This document shows positions 7,728 to 14,802 of a stretch of 35,345 bases of DNA, piece by piece. The notes beneath the pieces were generated by a model, which saw nothing but the letters and a program-made list of their open reading frames with translations, was not told the DNA's origin and searched no databases. Origin of the DNA: Cellulomonas sp. ACRRI (GTDB taxonomy: Bacteria > Actinomycetota > Actinomycetes > Actinomycetales > Cellulomonadaceae); contig NZ_JAKRMS010000028.1 of assembly GCF_022346185.1 (NCBI RefSeq), forward strand, positions 1 to 35,345, written 5' to 3'. A program made the translations under genes and the position numbers. Each line of letters opens with the position of its first letter. The stretch's first letter is position 1.

Positions 7728-9967
7728 GCACCGCGCCCCTCGCCGAGCCCGCCCCGGTCGAGCCCGGCGCCGCCGCGCGGGATCTGCTGGCCCGGCACGG
7801 CGCCCTGGCCGACAGCGCCCGCGCGGTGCTCGACCACGTCGACGGCGCGACCGTGCGCGTGGCCGCGCTCGTCGAGGCCGACCGCGAGCAGCGGGTCCGC
7901 GCCGAGCTGGGCGTCGTCCCCGTCGAGCAGCTCGGCGCGATGACCGACCGGAACCTGCGGCTGCGGGCCCTGACGGACGCCGGGTACGCCACGGCCGCCG
8001 ACCTGCTCGGGGTCCCCGCTGCCGCGCTGGACGAGGTCCCGGGCGTCGGGACGCAGACCGCGCGCAGCGTGGTGGCCGCGGTGCAGCAGCTCGCCGAGGC
8101 GGTGCGGGCCGGGGTGCCGGTGCGCCTGGAGGTGGACCGGTCCGGCCGCCCCGACACCGCGACCACGGCCGAGGTGCTGCGGCTGCTGGACCGGCTGCTC
8201 CGGCTGCGCCCGCTCATCGAGCCGCACCGCGAGGCGCTCACCGCCTACGCGTCGGCGGTGCCGGTGCACGCCGCGTCCGCCGCACCCGCCGCGGGCCGGC
8301 TGCGGTTCGCGCTGTCCCGGCGGGCGACGAAGGATCGCGCGCGCCGGGCGCTGGCGGCCCTGGCGGGCTGGGACGTCACGCTGGACGCGGGCGGCCTGGC
8401 CGCGACGATCGACCGGCTCGCCGCCGCCTGCGCCGCGCCCGACACCGACGGGCCCGCGCTGTGGGAGGTCTTCGAGCGCCGCGCGGCCGAGCTGTACGGC
8501 GTGCTCGGCACGATCGTGCCGCTCGCGCAGGACGTGCTCGCCGCCCGCGGCCTGCTCACCGCCGAGCTCGCCGAACGCGTCGCCGCGCACCCGCTCGACC
8601 TGGCGGCCGTGCGGGTCCCGCTGCGCGGCTACCAGGAGTTCGGCGCGCGGTTCGCGCTGAACCAGGGCCGGGCGCTGCTCGGCGACGAGATGGGCCTCGG
8701 CAAGACCGTCCAGGCGCTCGCCGCGATCGCGCACCTGGCGGCCGGCGGCGAGCGACGGTTCCTCGTCGTCTGCCCCGCCGGGGTGCTGGTGAACTGGCTG
8801 CGCGAGATCGACGCGAAGACCACCCTGAGCGGGCACCGCCTGCACGGGCCGGACCGCGCGGCCGCGGTCGCGCGCTGGCACGCCGAGGGCGGCATCGGCG
8901 TGACGACGTTCGAGGGCCTGCCGCACGTGCCGCTCGACGGCGCCGACGGGGTGGCGATGCTGGTCGTCGACGAGGCGCACTACGTGAAGAACCCCGAGGC
9001 CCAGCGGTCCCGGGCGGTGGCGGCGTGGGCGTCGGCGGTGTGGCGGGTGCTGCTGCTGACCGGCACGCCGATGGACAACCGCATCGACGACTTCGTGGCC
9101 CTCGTGCGGCTCCTCGACCCGGACCTCGCGGGGTCGCTCCCCCGGCACCTGGGCCTCGTCGGCGCCGACACCTTCCGCCGGGACGTCGCGCCGGTCTACC
9201 TGCGCCGGAACCAGGCCGACGTGCTGGTGGAGCTGCCGGACCTGGTCCTGGTCGACGAGTGGGAGGACCTGTCCCCCGCCGGCGAGGAGGTGTACCGCGC
9301 CGCGGTGGCGAGCGGGAACTTCATGGCGATGCGCCGCGCGGCCTGGCTCACGGCCGACCCGGGCGAGTCGACCAAGCTCGGCCGGCTGCGCGAGGTCGTC
9401 GCCGAGGCCGGGGTGAACGGGCAGCGCACGGTCGTGTTCTCGTACTTCCGGGACGTGCTGGACGTCGTCGCCGGGGCGCTGGGGGCCGGGCCGGGCGCCC
9501 CCCGGGTGTTCGGGCCGCTGACCGGGGACGTGCCGGCCGACGAGCGCCAGGCCGTCATCGACGCGTTCTCCGCCGGGCCGCGCGACGGCGTGCTGGTCGC
9601 GCAGATCACCGTCGGCGGCGTCGGGCTGAACCTCCAGGCCGCGTCCGTGGCGGTGCTCTGCGAGCCGCAGCTCACCCCGTCCGCGGAGTCGCAGGCCGTC
9701 GCCCGGCTGCACCGGATGGGCCAGGTGCGGGCCGTCGTCGCGCACCGGCTGCTCGCCGAGGACGGCGTGGACGAGCGGATCGTCGAGCTGCTGGCGGGCA
9801 AGCGGCGGGTGTTCGACGCCTACGTCCGGGAGTCCTCGGTCGCGGCGGCGGCCGTCGCGGCGGTCGACGTGACCGAGGCGGGGCTGGCGCGGGAGGTCGT
9901 CGCGATGGAGCAGGCGCGCCTCGGCTACGGGCCCGTGTGGGACGAGCTGGCGGCCGCCCCGGAGTAG
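7724..9967 (+). CDS. SNF2-family DEAD/DEAH-box helicase
   Basis: A 747-residue SNF2-type ATP-dependent DNA translocase. It has both RecA-like lobes: Walker A GDEMGLGKT (320-328), DEAH (416-419), LLTGTPMDNR motif III, and in the C-terminal lobe the motif V/VI region TVGGVGLNLQAA ... SQAVARLHRMGQ. An N-terminal extension carries a helix-hairpin-helix (DEVPGVGTQTARSVVAAV, about residues 103-120), a non-specific DNA-binding element that is not standard in the family. Likely role: remodelling of protein-DNA complexes or repair; the target is not visible. The gene overlaps the lipoprotein stop by four bases. There is no neighbouring methylase or nuclease, so membership in a known phage-defence system is not supported. 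Confidence 0.9.
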   Translation: MSTAPLAEPAPVEPGAAARDLLARHGALADSARAVLDHVDGATVRVAALVEADREQRVRAELGVVPVEQLGAMTDRNLRLRALTDAGYATAADLLGVPAAALDEVPGVGTQTARSVVAAVQQLAEAVRAGVPVRLEVDRSGRPDTATTAEVLRLLDRLLRLRPLIEPHREALTAYASAVPVHAASAAPAAGRLRFALSRRATKDRARRALAALAGWDVTLDAGGLAATIDRLAAACAAPDTDGPALWEVFERRAAELYGVLGTIVPLAQDVLAARGLLTAELAERVAAHPLDLAAVRVPLRGYQEFGARFALNQGRALLGDEMGLGKTVQALAAIAHLAAGGERRFLVVCPAGVLVNWLREIDAKTTLSGHRLHGPDRAAAVARWHAEGGIGVTTFEGLPHVPLDGADGVAMLVVDEAHYVKNPEAQRSRAVAAWASAVWRVLLLTGTPMDNRIDDFVALVRLLDPDLAGSLPRHLGLVGADTFRRDVAPVYLRRNQADVLVELPDLVLVDEWEDLSPAGEEVYRAAVASGNFMAMRRAAWLTADPGESTKLGRLREVVAEAGVNGQRTVVFSYFRDVLDVVAGALGAGPGAPRVFGPLTGDVPADERQAVIDAFSAGPRDGVLVAQITVGGVGLNLQAASVAVLCEPQLTPSAESQAVARLHRMGQVRAVVAHRLLAEDGVDERIVELLAGKRRVFDAYVRESSVAAAAVAAVDVTEAGLAREVVAMEQARLGYGPVWDELAAAPE

Positions 9968-9971
9968 GGGG

Positions 9972-10220
9972 CTACTGCTGCGCGACCCGGTCGGGCCAGG
10001 CGCCCTGCTCGCCGCGGTGCCGGACCGCGCGCCCGACCACGAGGCCGGCGAGCGCGCTGGACGCGTTCCTGCCCTCGACGTGCCAGGTGTTCCGGTCGCC
10101 CGAGGTCTCGATCACCAGGACGCCGTCGACCTGGCCGTCCGGCTGGTCGCGGCGGACCTCGTAGCGGACCTCCGCCGCGTTCTCGTCGATCTTGTCGGCG
10201 TAGACCAGGACCCCGCTCAT
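9972..10220 (-). CDS. Small hypothetical protein (82 aa)
   Basis: An 82-residue soluble protein rich in charged residues (VYADKIDENAAEVRYEVRRDQ...), with predicted beta strands in its first half (VLVYAD, VDGVLVIETS, TWHVEG). I do not recognise the family. ATG 10220 has no ribosome site but lies six bases after TACACA (10232-10227, minus strand), matching the leaderless pattern of this window. It converges with the helicase gene, with four bases between stops, and is 143 bases downstream of the ART gene on the same strand with a hairpin between, so it is probably a separate transcript. Confidence 0.6.
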   Translation of the reverse strand: MSGVLVYADKIDENAAEVRYEVRRDQPDGQVDGVLVIETSGDRNTWHVEGRNASSALAGLVVGRAVRHRGEQGAWPDRVAQQ

Positions 10221-10239
10221 AGGCACTGTGTACACGGTG

Positions 10240-10272
10240 ACGCCCGGCGGACGCGAACCGGCGTCCGGGCGT
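10240..10272 (-). terminator. Hairpin after the ART cassette
   Basis: Arms 10240-10247 (ACGCCCGG) and 10265-10272 (CCGGGCGT) pair exactly. An alternative inner stem pairs 10248-10254 with 10261-10267. It lies about 90 bases past the stop of the complete ART gene in its reading direction and could end that transcript. No T-tract. Confidence 0.35.
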
Positions 10273-10363
10273 GCGTCCCGGTGGGCGCACGCCGGCGCCG
10301 TCGGGCGACCGCGCGGCGGGCGGAGCCGCCACGTCTGGCGCGCCATCGTCCACCCGCCTGTGC

Positions 10364-10894
10364 TCAGCGCGACGCCGCGGGGCCGCTCTGCGCCGGGAGC
10401 GGCTGCGTCGGCCAGGGCCCGACGTACTTGCCCGGCACGGCGACGGGCACCGCGTCCGTGGCCAGCCCCTGCTGGACCAGGCGCACGACCCGGGTCGCGA
10501 GCTCGTCCAGGGTGTCGCCCCACTCGGTCGGGGCAGGCGTCGTCCCCGAGGGGTCGAGCTCTTCCAGCACCAGCACGGGGACCTCGGTGCCGGTGACGGT
10601 GACCTCGATCAGCGCGCGCCAGACCGTGCCGGGACGGACGACGACCTCGCCCTCCCCGGGGTGCTCCGAGAACTCGGCGATGCTGCGCCCCGTCCGGTTC
10701 AGCAGGACGAGCAGCCGGGCCGCGGAGAAGTTCTCCGTCGCGACCCGCGCGCTGCGCGACGACGAGACGACGCCCGCGAGGACGCCGACGGCGTGGGGCA
10801 GCGGCTCGCCGGCCGCCAGCCCGCGGAAGGTGATGCCGTTGAACTCGGGGAGCTTGGCGAGGGCGTCGAGGAAGCTGCTCAGCGGGCTGCTCAT
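10364..10894 (-). CDS. ADP-ribosyltransferase (ART) domain protein
   Basis: A 176-residue protein that reads as a complete R-S-E class mono-ADP-ribosyltransferase fold, the type found in C3-like and polymorphic toxin tips. Seen in order: the first-strand arginine in ITFRGL (R24), a serine motif SSSRSARVATENF (S44-S46) in place of the usual S-T-S, a GRSIAEFS segment, and the catalytic loop E-x-E as EGE (E81, E83) followed by VVVRPGTVW. Members transfer ADP-ribose from NAD to a protein or nucleic acid. It has no signal peptide, delivery domain or repeat region. Its start overlaps the stop of the 88-residue gene (ATGA). The family call rests on motif order and spacing only; a bacterial regulatory ART rather than a toxin is possible. 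Confidence 0.68.
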   Translation of the reverse strand: MSSPLSSFLDALAKLPEFNGITFRGLAAGEPLPHAVGVLAGVVSSSRSARVATENFSAARLLVLLNRTGRSIAEFSEHPGEGEVVVRPGTVWRALIEVTVTGTEVPVLVLEELDPSGTTPAPTEWGDTLDELATRVVRLVQQGLATDAVPVAVPGKYVGPWPTQPLPAQSGPAASR

Positions 10895-11157
10895 CGGCGG
10901 CGGTCCTGCTCCGCGCGTGCGGCGCGCTCCTCGGGCGTCGACACCAACTCGGTGACCGTGGGGAGAGCGCCCTTGCGGTCGCTGATGTCCCCCGCCCGCA
11001 GCTCTCCGACACGCTCCGAGCTCTCCTCGAGCGCGCGTCGCAGCATCGCCTCGACCTGTCGCCTGCGCTCGTCGGGCGAGAGCCCGTCGAGGTCGTCGGA
11101 GCTCCAGGTGCGCGGATCCGGCCGGGGGTCCTGCGTCGCGTCGTCCATCCGGCTCAT
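10891..11157 (-). CDS. Small charged protein between two ART genes
   Basis: An 88-residue, highly charged, helix-rich protein (SPDERRRQVEAMLRRALEESSERVGEL) ending in EERAARAEQDRRR. No family recognised. It overlaps the ART fragment before it and the complete ART gene after it by four bases each (ATGA both times), so the three reading frames form one tightly coupled unit. By position it could be an antitoxin/immunity protein or a chaperone for the ART domains, but nothing in its sequence proves that. A second in-frame ATG lies three codons in (11148). Confidence 0.6.
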   Translation of the reverse strand: MSRMDDATQDPRPDPRTWSSDDLDGLSPDERRRQVEAMLRRALEESSERVGELRAGDISDRKGALPTVTELVSTPEERAARAEQDRRR

Positions 11158-11456
11158 CGTGCCACCTCACGTCCGACGAACGACCAGAAGCTGGAGGCGC
11201 CCTCGCCGATCAGCTGGGCGTCACGCACCTCGAACACCGTGCCCGGTGGCATCAGGATCTCTGCCTCTCTCCCGAAGTGCGAGAGCGGCTGGACGTCCAC
11301 CCCGCTCCGTCCCTCGACGGTGATGAACGCGTTGCCGCCGTTTCGCCGCCGGAATTCCTCGGCGATACGCGCCTCGGTGGACGTGCTCCAGAACGCCGGG
11401 TCGCTGACGTGGTTGCCGGACGCGATCTTCTGCCACTCCGACCTGATCGACGACAT
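11154..11456 (-). pseudogene. N-terminally truncated ADP-ribosyltransferase domain
   Basis: The C-terminal half of an R-S-E class ADP-ribosyltransferase. Seen: SDPAFWSTSTEARIAEEF with the S-T-S motif (S24-S26, counting from the ATG at 11456) and the catalytic E-x-E loop as EAE (E64, E66) in FGREAEILMPPGTVFEV. The family's first-strand arginine and N-terminal helices are missing. Upstream of about 11450 the same frame reads only the antisense of a LacI fragment, and there is no ribosome site at 11456. It is therefore a remnant cut by a rearrangement, although the E-x-E loop is intact. Base composition here is visibly less GC-rich than in the flanking genes, consistent with acquisition. Its stop overlaps the 88-residue gene. 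Confidence 0.68.
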
Positions 11457-11628
11457 CGAGGAGGGCCGGTACTCGCGCCCCACGCTGTCGACGGTCTCGC
11501 TGGACACGCCGCTCATCGCCCGCGAGGCGGTGGCGCGCATCGCCGCCCGGATCACGGACCCGGACACCCCCGCGGTGGAGGTCACGGCCCCGCACACCGT
11601 GCACCCCCGCGAGAGCACGCGCGCCTGA
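11449..11628 (+). pseudogene. LacI-family regulator C-terminal fragment
   Basis: About 60 codons on the plus strand read as the end of a LacI/GalR regulator: DDIEEGRYSRPTLSTVSLDT corresponds to the family's conserved D-D-I...P-x-L-(S/T)-T-V block, and VHPRESTRA matches the usual C-terminal ...V-x-R-E-S-T ending. The other 270 or so residues, including the HTH, are absent. The fragment starts at nearly the same base where the opposite-strand ART gene is cut, marking a rearrangement breakpoint around 11440-11456. Confidence 0.65.
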
Positions 11629-11632
11629 CTCC

Positions 11633-11698
11633 CGCCGAGATGGCAACTCTCGGCTGTGCGCGGGCGCCCGCACACAGCCGAGAGTTGCCATCTCGGCG
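11633..11698. repeat. 66-bp near-perfect palindrome of nested hairpins
   Basis: Arms 11633-11658 and 11673-11698 are exact 26-base reverse complements; the inner 14 bases are also self-complementary except for one mismatch, giving a stem of over 30 bp. Each arm also folds by itself: GCCGAGA, loop TGGCAAC, TCTCGGC (7-bp stem). It sits just after the LacI fragment and could be a terminator for that strand, a dispersed intergenic palindrome, or a recombination hot spot. Confidence 0.8.
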
Positions 11699-11741
11699 AT
11701 CGGAGGCCCGTGCTGCGAGGGGCGCTGCCACGATGACCGGC

Positions 11742-12071
11742 ATGGAGACCCGCCGCAGGCCGCGCACCCGGATCGCCCTCGCCGTCGGGGTCGCCGCCGC
11801 GACCGTGCTGCTGCTCGCCGCCTGCGCCGCGGGCGTGAACCCCGACGTCGGTCAGGCGCCGCCAGGGGCCGAGGAGCCCGCGGGGTTCTGGCTCGGGCTC
11901 TGGCACGGGATCATCCTGCCGGTCACGTGGATCGTGTCGCTGTTCACCCGGACCGTCTCCCCGTACGAGGTGTTCAACTCGGGGAACTGGTACGACTTCG
12001 GGTTCGTCCTGGGGATCACGATCGTGTTCGGGGGCCCGTTCGGGGCGGGGCGGGCTGCGCGGCGGCGTTGA
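11742..12071 (+). CDS. Small membrane lipoprotein, conserved hypothetical
   Basis: A 109-residue protein with a basic N-terminus, hydrophobic segment and lipobox-like LLLAAC (Cys 28), then two further membrane-compatible stretches (WLGLWHGIILPVTWIVSLF and the segment starting FGFVLGITIVF). The pattern G-F-W-x-G-L-W-H-G ... S-L-F ... Y-E-V-x-N-x-G-N-W-Y-D-F-G-F is one I recall from a widespread family of small bacterial membrane proteins without known function. ATG 11742 lies seven bases after CACGAT and looks leaderless; ATG 11733 in frame is an alternative. The last 56 bases overlap the convergent DMT transporter gene. Confidence 0.7.
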   Translation: METRRRPRTRIALAVGVAAATVLLLAACAAGVNPDVGQAPPGAEEPAGFWLGLWHGIILPVTWIVSLFTRTVSPYEVFNSGNWYDFGFVLGITIVFGGPFGAGRAARRR

Positions 12072-12996
12072 CGGGCGCGGGCGCGGGTGCCGCCGCCCGC
12101 GCGGCCCGCGCCTCGACCGCCAGCACCACGGCCACCCCGGCCGCGCACAGCTCGAACCCCACGACCGTCACCGCGGTCAGCGACTCCCCCAGCCCGACGG
12201 CGCCCGCCGCCGCGGTGGCCGGCGCGACCAGGAACAGCAGCGCGTTGAGCGCCGTCACCCCGATCCGGCGCAGCAGCCACCAGTACAGCCCGTAGGCGAC
12301 GAGCGTCGGGAACACCGCGGCCAGCGCCGTGGCCACCCAGAACGCGCCGTCCGCCGGCGGCGCGAGCTCCCCGGCGACCGCCGCCGCGACCAGCAGCGCC
12401 GCCGCCGTCACCACCACCTGCACCGTGAGCACGACGAGCACCGGCGGCCGCGCGGGCGACCGGCGCTCGAGGAACGTCGCGGCGACGAGGCACGCCATCG
12501 CCGCGAGCGGCAGCAGGTACGCCGCCGCGGGTGCCTGCGACCCGCCGAGCTGCGACCGCACCACGAGCAGCACCCCGACCGCGCCGACCGCCAGGCCGGC
12601 CCACTGCGCCCCCCGCACCCGCAGGCCGAGCAGCGGCCCGACGAGCGTCGCCACCACCAGCGGCTGCACCGCGTCGATGAGCGCGGTGGTCCCCGTCGCC
12701 ACGCCCGCGGCGATCGCCGCGTACACGAGCACCACGTAGCCGAGCTGCGCGAACAGCCCGATCACCGCCTGCCGGCGCAGGTCGGCGTGCGGCACCGCGC
12801 GGGCCGCACCGGTCGCCAGCGTCACGACCAGCAGCCCGACCGCGACCGGGACGAACCGCCAGACCAGCAGGGTCAGCGGCGCGACGTCGACCGTCGCCAC
12901 CTTCGCGATGACGAACCCCGAGCTCCAGCTCCCGACGAACGCCGCGGCCGCCAGCGCGGTCGCGACCTGCCCGAGTACACCGACCTGTCTACCCAT
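12016..12996 (-). CDS. EamA/DMT-superfamily transporter
   Basis: A 326-residue integral membrane protein with about ten hydrophobic segments in two homologous halves, the arrangement of EamA (drug/metabolite transporter) exporters. Family marks include the N-terminal GSWSSGFVIAK and the segment TALIDAVQPLVVATLVGPLLG that ends the first half. The C-terminus is an Ala/Pro-rich cytoplasmic tail. Substrate unknown. The promoter is leaderless: TATAGT at 13009-13004 (minus strand), seven bases, then ATG. A TetR-type palindrome overlaps that -10 box and resembles the one in front of the tetR gene at 16169, so this transporter is probably repressed by that TetR. Confidence 0.87.
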   Translation of the reverse strand: MGRQVGVLGQVATALAAAAFVGSWSSGFVIAKVATVDVAPLTLLVWRFVPVAVGLLVVTLATGAARAVPHADLRRQAVIGLFAQLGYVVLVYAAIAAGVATGTTALIDAVQPLVVATLVGPLLGLRVRGAQWAGLAVGAVGVLLVVRSQLGGSQAPAAAYLLPLAAMACLVAATFLERRSPARPPVLVVLTVQVVVTAAALLVAAAVAGELAPPADGAFWVATALAAVFPTLVAYGLYWWLLRRIGVTALNALLFLVAPATAAAGAVGLGESLTAVTVVGFELCAAGVAVVLAVEARAARAAAPAPAPVNAAAQPAPPRTGPRTRS

Positions 12997-13005
12997 CGAC
13001 GCGAC

Positions 13006-13021
13006 TATACCGATCGGTTTA
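13006..13021 (-). promoter_or_regulatory. TetR-type operator at DMT transporter promoter
   Basis: TATACCGATCGGTTTA is a palindrome (ACCGATCGGT core, TA flanks) lying over the -10 box TATAGT (13009-13004) of the transporter gene. It matches the consensus TAnACCGnnCGGTnTA shared with the site at 16144-16159. A repressor bound here would block the promoter. Confidence 0.7.
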
Positions 13022-13083
13022 CCGGACCGCCCGGTGGACGCCCTCGCGCTCCCTCGCCGGCGTCGGCCGGTCGACGCACGACC

Positions 13084-13116
13084 GCGCCGGACCGGCCCCG
13101 CGGGCCGGCCCGGCGC
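13084..13116 (-). terminator. Terminator hairpin of the Dabb-MFS-SRPBCC operon
   Basis: Arms 13084-13097 and 13103-13116 pair over 13 bp with a single mismatch and a 5-base loop. It starts 17 bases after the stop of the last gene of the leftward operon. There is no T-tract, as is common in actinobacteria. Confidence 0.5.
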
Positions 13117-13132
13117 AGTGCGGCACGGGAGA

Positions 13133-13552
13133 TCAGTCCTGCCCGTGCGGCCCCGGCGCCGCGGACCCGGTGTACTCCCCGAGGCCCGAGACGAGCTCGG
13201 TGAGGGTGGCGTCGGCGTCGTACCGGCGCTGGTGCAGCGCGGCGATCTTCGCGCCCATGTCGGGGTCCTCGTCGTCCGTGATGTCGAACGACGCGAACCG
13301 GTCGACCAGGGGCAGGCCCACGCGGTCGGTGTTCCGGTGCGCCGGGTGGATCAGGTACTCCCAGTAGCCGTCGAGGTCCTCGATGACGAAGGTCGCGCCC
13401 CACTCGTACTCGCCGCCGAAGTCCCGGCCGACGACGAACGAACGCACGGACGGGATGACCCGGCCCTGCTGGCGCAGGCTCTCGAGCGCCTCCTCCAGCT
13501 GCTCGGGGGTGACGCCGGGCTTGATGGTGAAGCGGTTGCCGTGGACGATCAT
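13133..13552 (-). CDS. Dabb (stress-responsive alpha/beta-barrel) protein
   Basis: A 139-residue protein with the Dabb ferredoxin-like fold: the N-terminal strand MIVHGNRFTIKPGVTPEQLE, helix, then VRSFVVGRDFG and the EYEWGATFVIEDLDGYWEYLIHPAH segment, all typical. Dabb proteins are small dimeric cytoplasmic proteins, some of them cyclases or monooxygenase-like enzymes. The C-terminal 40 residues after DITDDEDPD extend past the usual domain. The start at 13552 has AGAGGAAA upstream and lies 28 bases after the MFS stop, so it is the last gene of a three-gene operon. Confidence 0.8.
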   Translation of the reverse strand: MIVHGNRFTIKPGVTPEQLEEALESLRQQGRVIPSVRSFVVGRDFGGEYEWGATFVIEDLDGYWEYLIHPAHRNTDRVGLPLVDRFASFDITDDEDPDMGAKIAALHQRRYDADATLTELVSGLGEYTGSAAPGPHGQD

Positions 13553-13580
13553 GGTCGTTTCCTCTCGGTGGTGGTGCGGG

Positions 13581-14798
13581 TCAGCGGCCGCGGCGCGGCC
13601 GGAGCAGGACCGGTGCCGCGACGAGCGCACCGGCGGTGGTGGCGAGCCCGGCGGCGACGAACGTGCCGCCCGGCCCGAGGAGCGCCACGAGCGGCCCCGC
13701 CGCCAGCGGCGACAGGAACTGCCCGAGGAAGATGCCGGTCACGAGCCCCGCCAGGACCCGGCCGCGGCGTCCGTCCGCGGCGAGGTCGCCGAGGCGGAGG
13801 TTGAGGTTCGGCACCGTGAGGCCGACGCCGAGCCCGCCGACCAGCAGCCCGGCGACGACCGGCGCGATCCCCGTCGCCCGGCCGACCACGAGCCACCCGA
13901 CCCCCAGCAGGAGCAGCGCGGTGATCGTGATCGCGGTCGGCGTCAGGCGCCGCCGCACGGCCGGGAAGGCGAGCGAGCCGATCAGGCTCGACAGCGTCGA
14001 CCCGGCGATCGCGACGCCCACGACGCCGGGTCCCGCACCGAGGTCGCCCAGCAGGAACGGCAGCTGGGTGGGCGCCAGGTAGAACACCGCCGTCGCCGCC
14101 AGCGCGAGCAGGTAGAGGCCCAGGACCCGACCGGCGGTGCGCGGGCGCGGCCCGCCGGACGGCCGGCCCCCGTCGCCCGGGACCGGGCGGGCGGGGGCGG
14201 ATCCGGTCCGCGGGACGGCCACCAGCACCAGGGCCGCGACCGGAGCCGCAAGGGCGTGGAGCCAGAACGGCGCGCGCCAGCCCGTGCCGGCCAGGAGGCC
14301 CGCCAGCGGCAGGAGCAGCACCCCGCCGAGGCTCGCGGCGGCCTGCTGGTAGCCCAGGTAGGCGGCGCGTCGCGGACCGCGGAACCAGTCGGTCAGCAGG
14401 GCGCCGACCGCCGTGGTGACCGCACCGACGCCGAGGCCGAGGACGGCGCGCGTCGAGAGCAGCGCACCGAGGTCGCCCACCAGGAGCCCGGCCGTTCCGG
14501 TGCCCGCGGTGACGCCGAGCCCGCCGACCAGGACGGGGCGGCGCCCGAACCGGTCGGCGAGCACGCCGGCGAGCGGCGCGCCGGCCGCGATGGCCAGCGA
14601 GGTGACGGTCAACGCGAGCCGGACCAGGGTGTCGTCCCCGAAGTGGTCGGCCATCGCCGGCAGGCTCGGGGCTATCAGGGCCGGGGCCATGATCGTCAGC
14701 GCCGCCGCGGCGAGCACCGCTGCACGTGCCGGTCGACCGGGCGCGACGCCGGCCCGTGCCGAGGTGCGACGGGGGTCGCGTTGCGTGGGGGCGGTCAC
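13581..14798 (-). CDS. Major facilitator superfamily transporter
   Basis: A 405-residue MFS protein with twelve hydrophobic segments and the loop 2-3 signature GVLADRFGRRPVL. The two six-helix halves are joined by a Pro/Gly/Arg-rich cytoplasmic loop. This is the drug:proton antiporter-like pattern, so export of a small molecule is the most likely role. GTG 14798 is four bases after the SRPBCC stop, so translation is probably coupled. It is the middle gene of the operon controlled by the TetR at 15513-16070; a TetR beside an exporter fits inducible efflux. Confidence 0.88.
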   Translation of the reverse strand: MTAPTQRDPRRTSARAGVAPGRPARAAVLAAAALTIMAPALIAPSLPAMADHFGDDTLVRLALTVTSLAIAAGAPLAGVLADRFGRRPVLVGGLGVTAGTGTAGLLVGDLGALLSTRAVLGLGVGAVTTAVGALLTDWFRGPRRAAYLGYQQAAASLGGVLLLPLAGLLAGTGWRAPFWLHALAAPVAALVLVAVPRTGSAPARPVPGDGGRPSGGPRPRTAGRVLGLYLLALAATAVFYLAPTQLPFLLGDLGAGPGVVGVAIAGSTLSSLIGSLAFPAVRRRLTPTAITITALLLLGVGWLVVGRATGIAPVVAGLLVGGLGVGLTVPNLNLRLGDLAADGRRGRVLAGLVTGIFLGQFLSPLAAGPLVALLGPGGTFVAAGLATTAGALVAAPVLLRPRRGR

Positions 14799-14802
14799 GG
14801 CG

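Noticed and set aside
7724..9967. SNF2 helicase as part of a DISARM or similar defence island
   Set aside because: No methylase, phospholipase-D, nuclease or other defence gene accompanies it; the neighbours are a lipoprotein and a small unknown protein.
10228..10235. GTGTACAC palindrome as an operator
   Set aside because: Only eight bases and without a matching copy elsewhere in the window; it overlaps the presumed -10 box and may be chance.
10891..11157. Calling the 88-residue protein an antitoxin
   Set aside because: Position alone suggests it; no antitoxin fold or DNA-binding motif is visible, so it is left as unknown.
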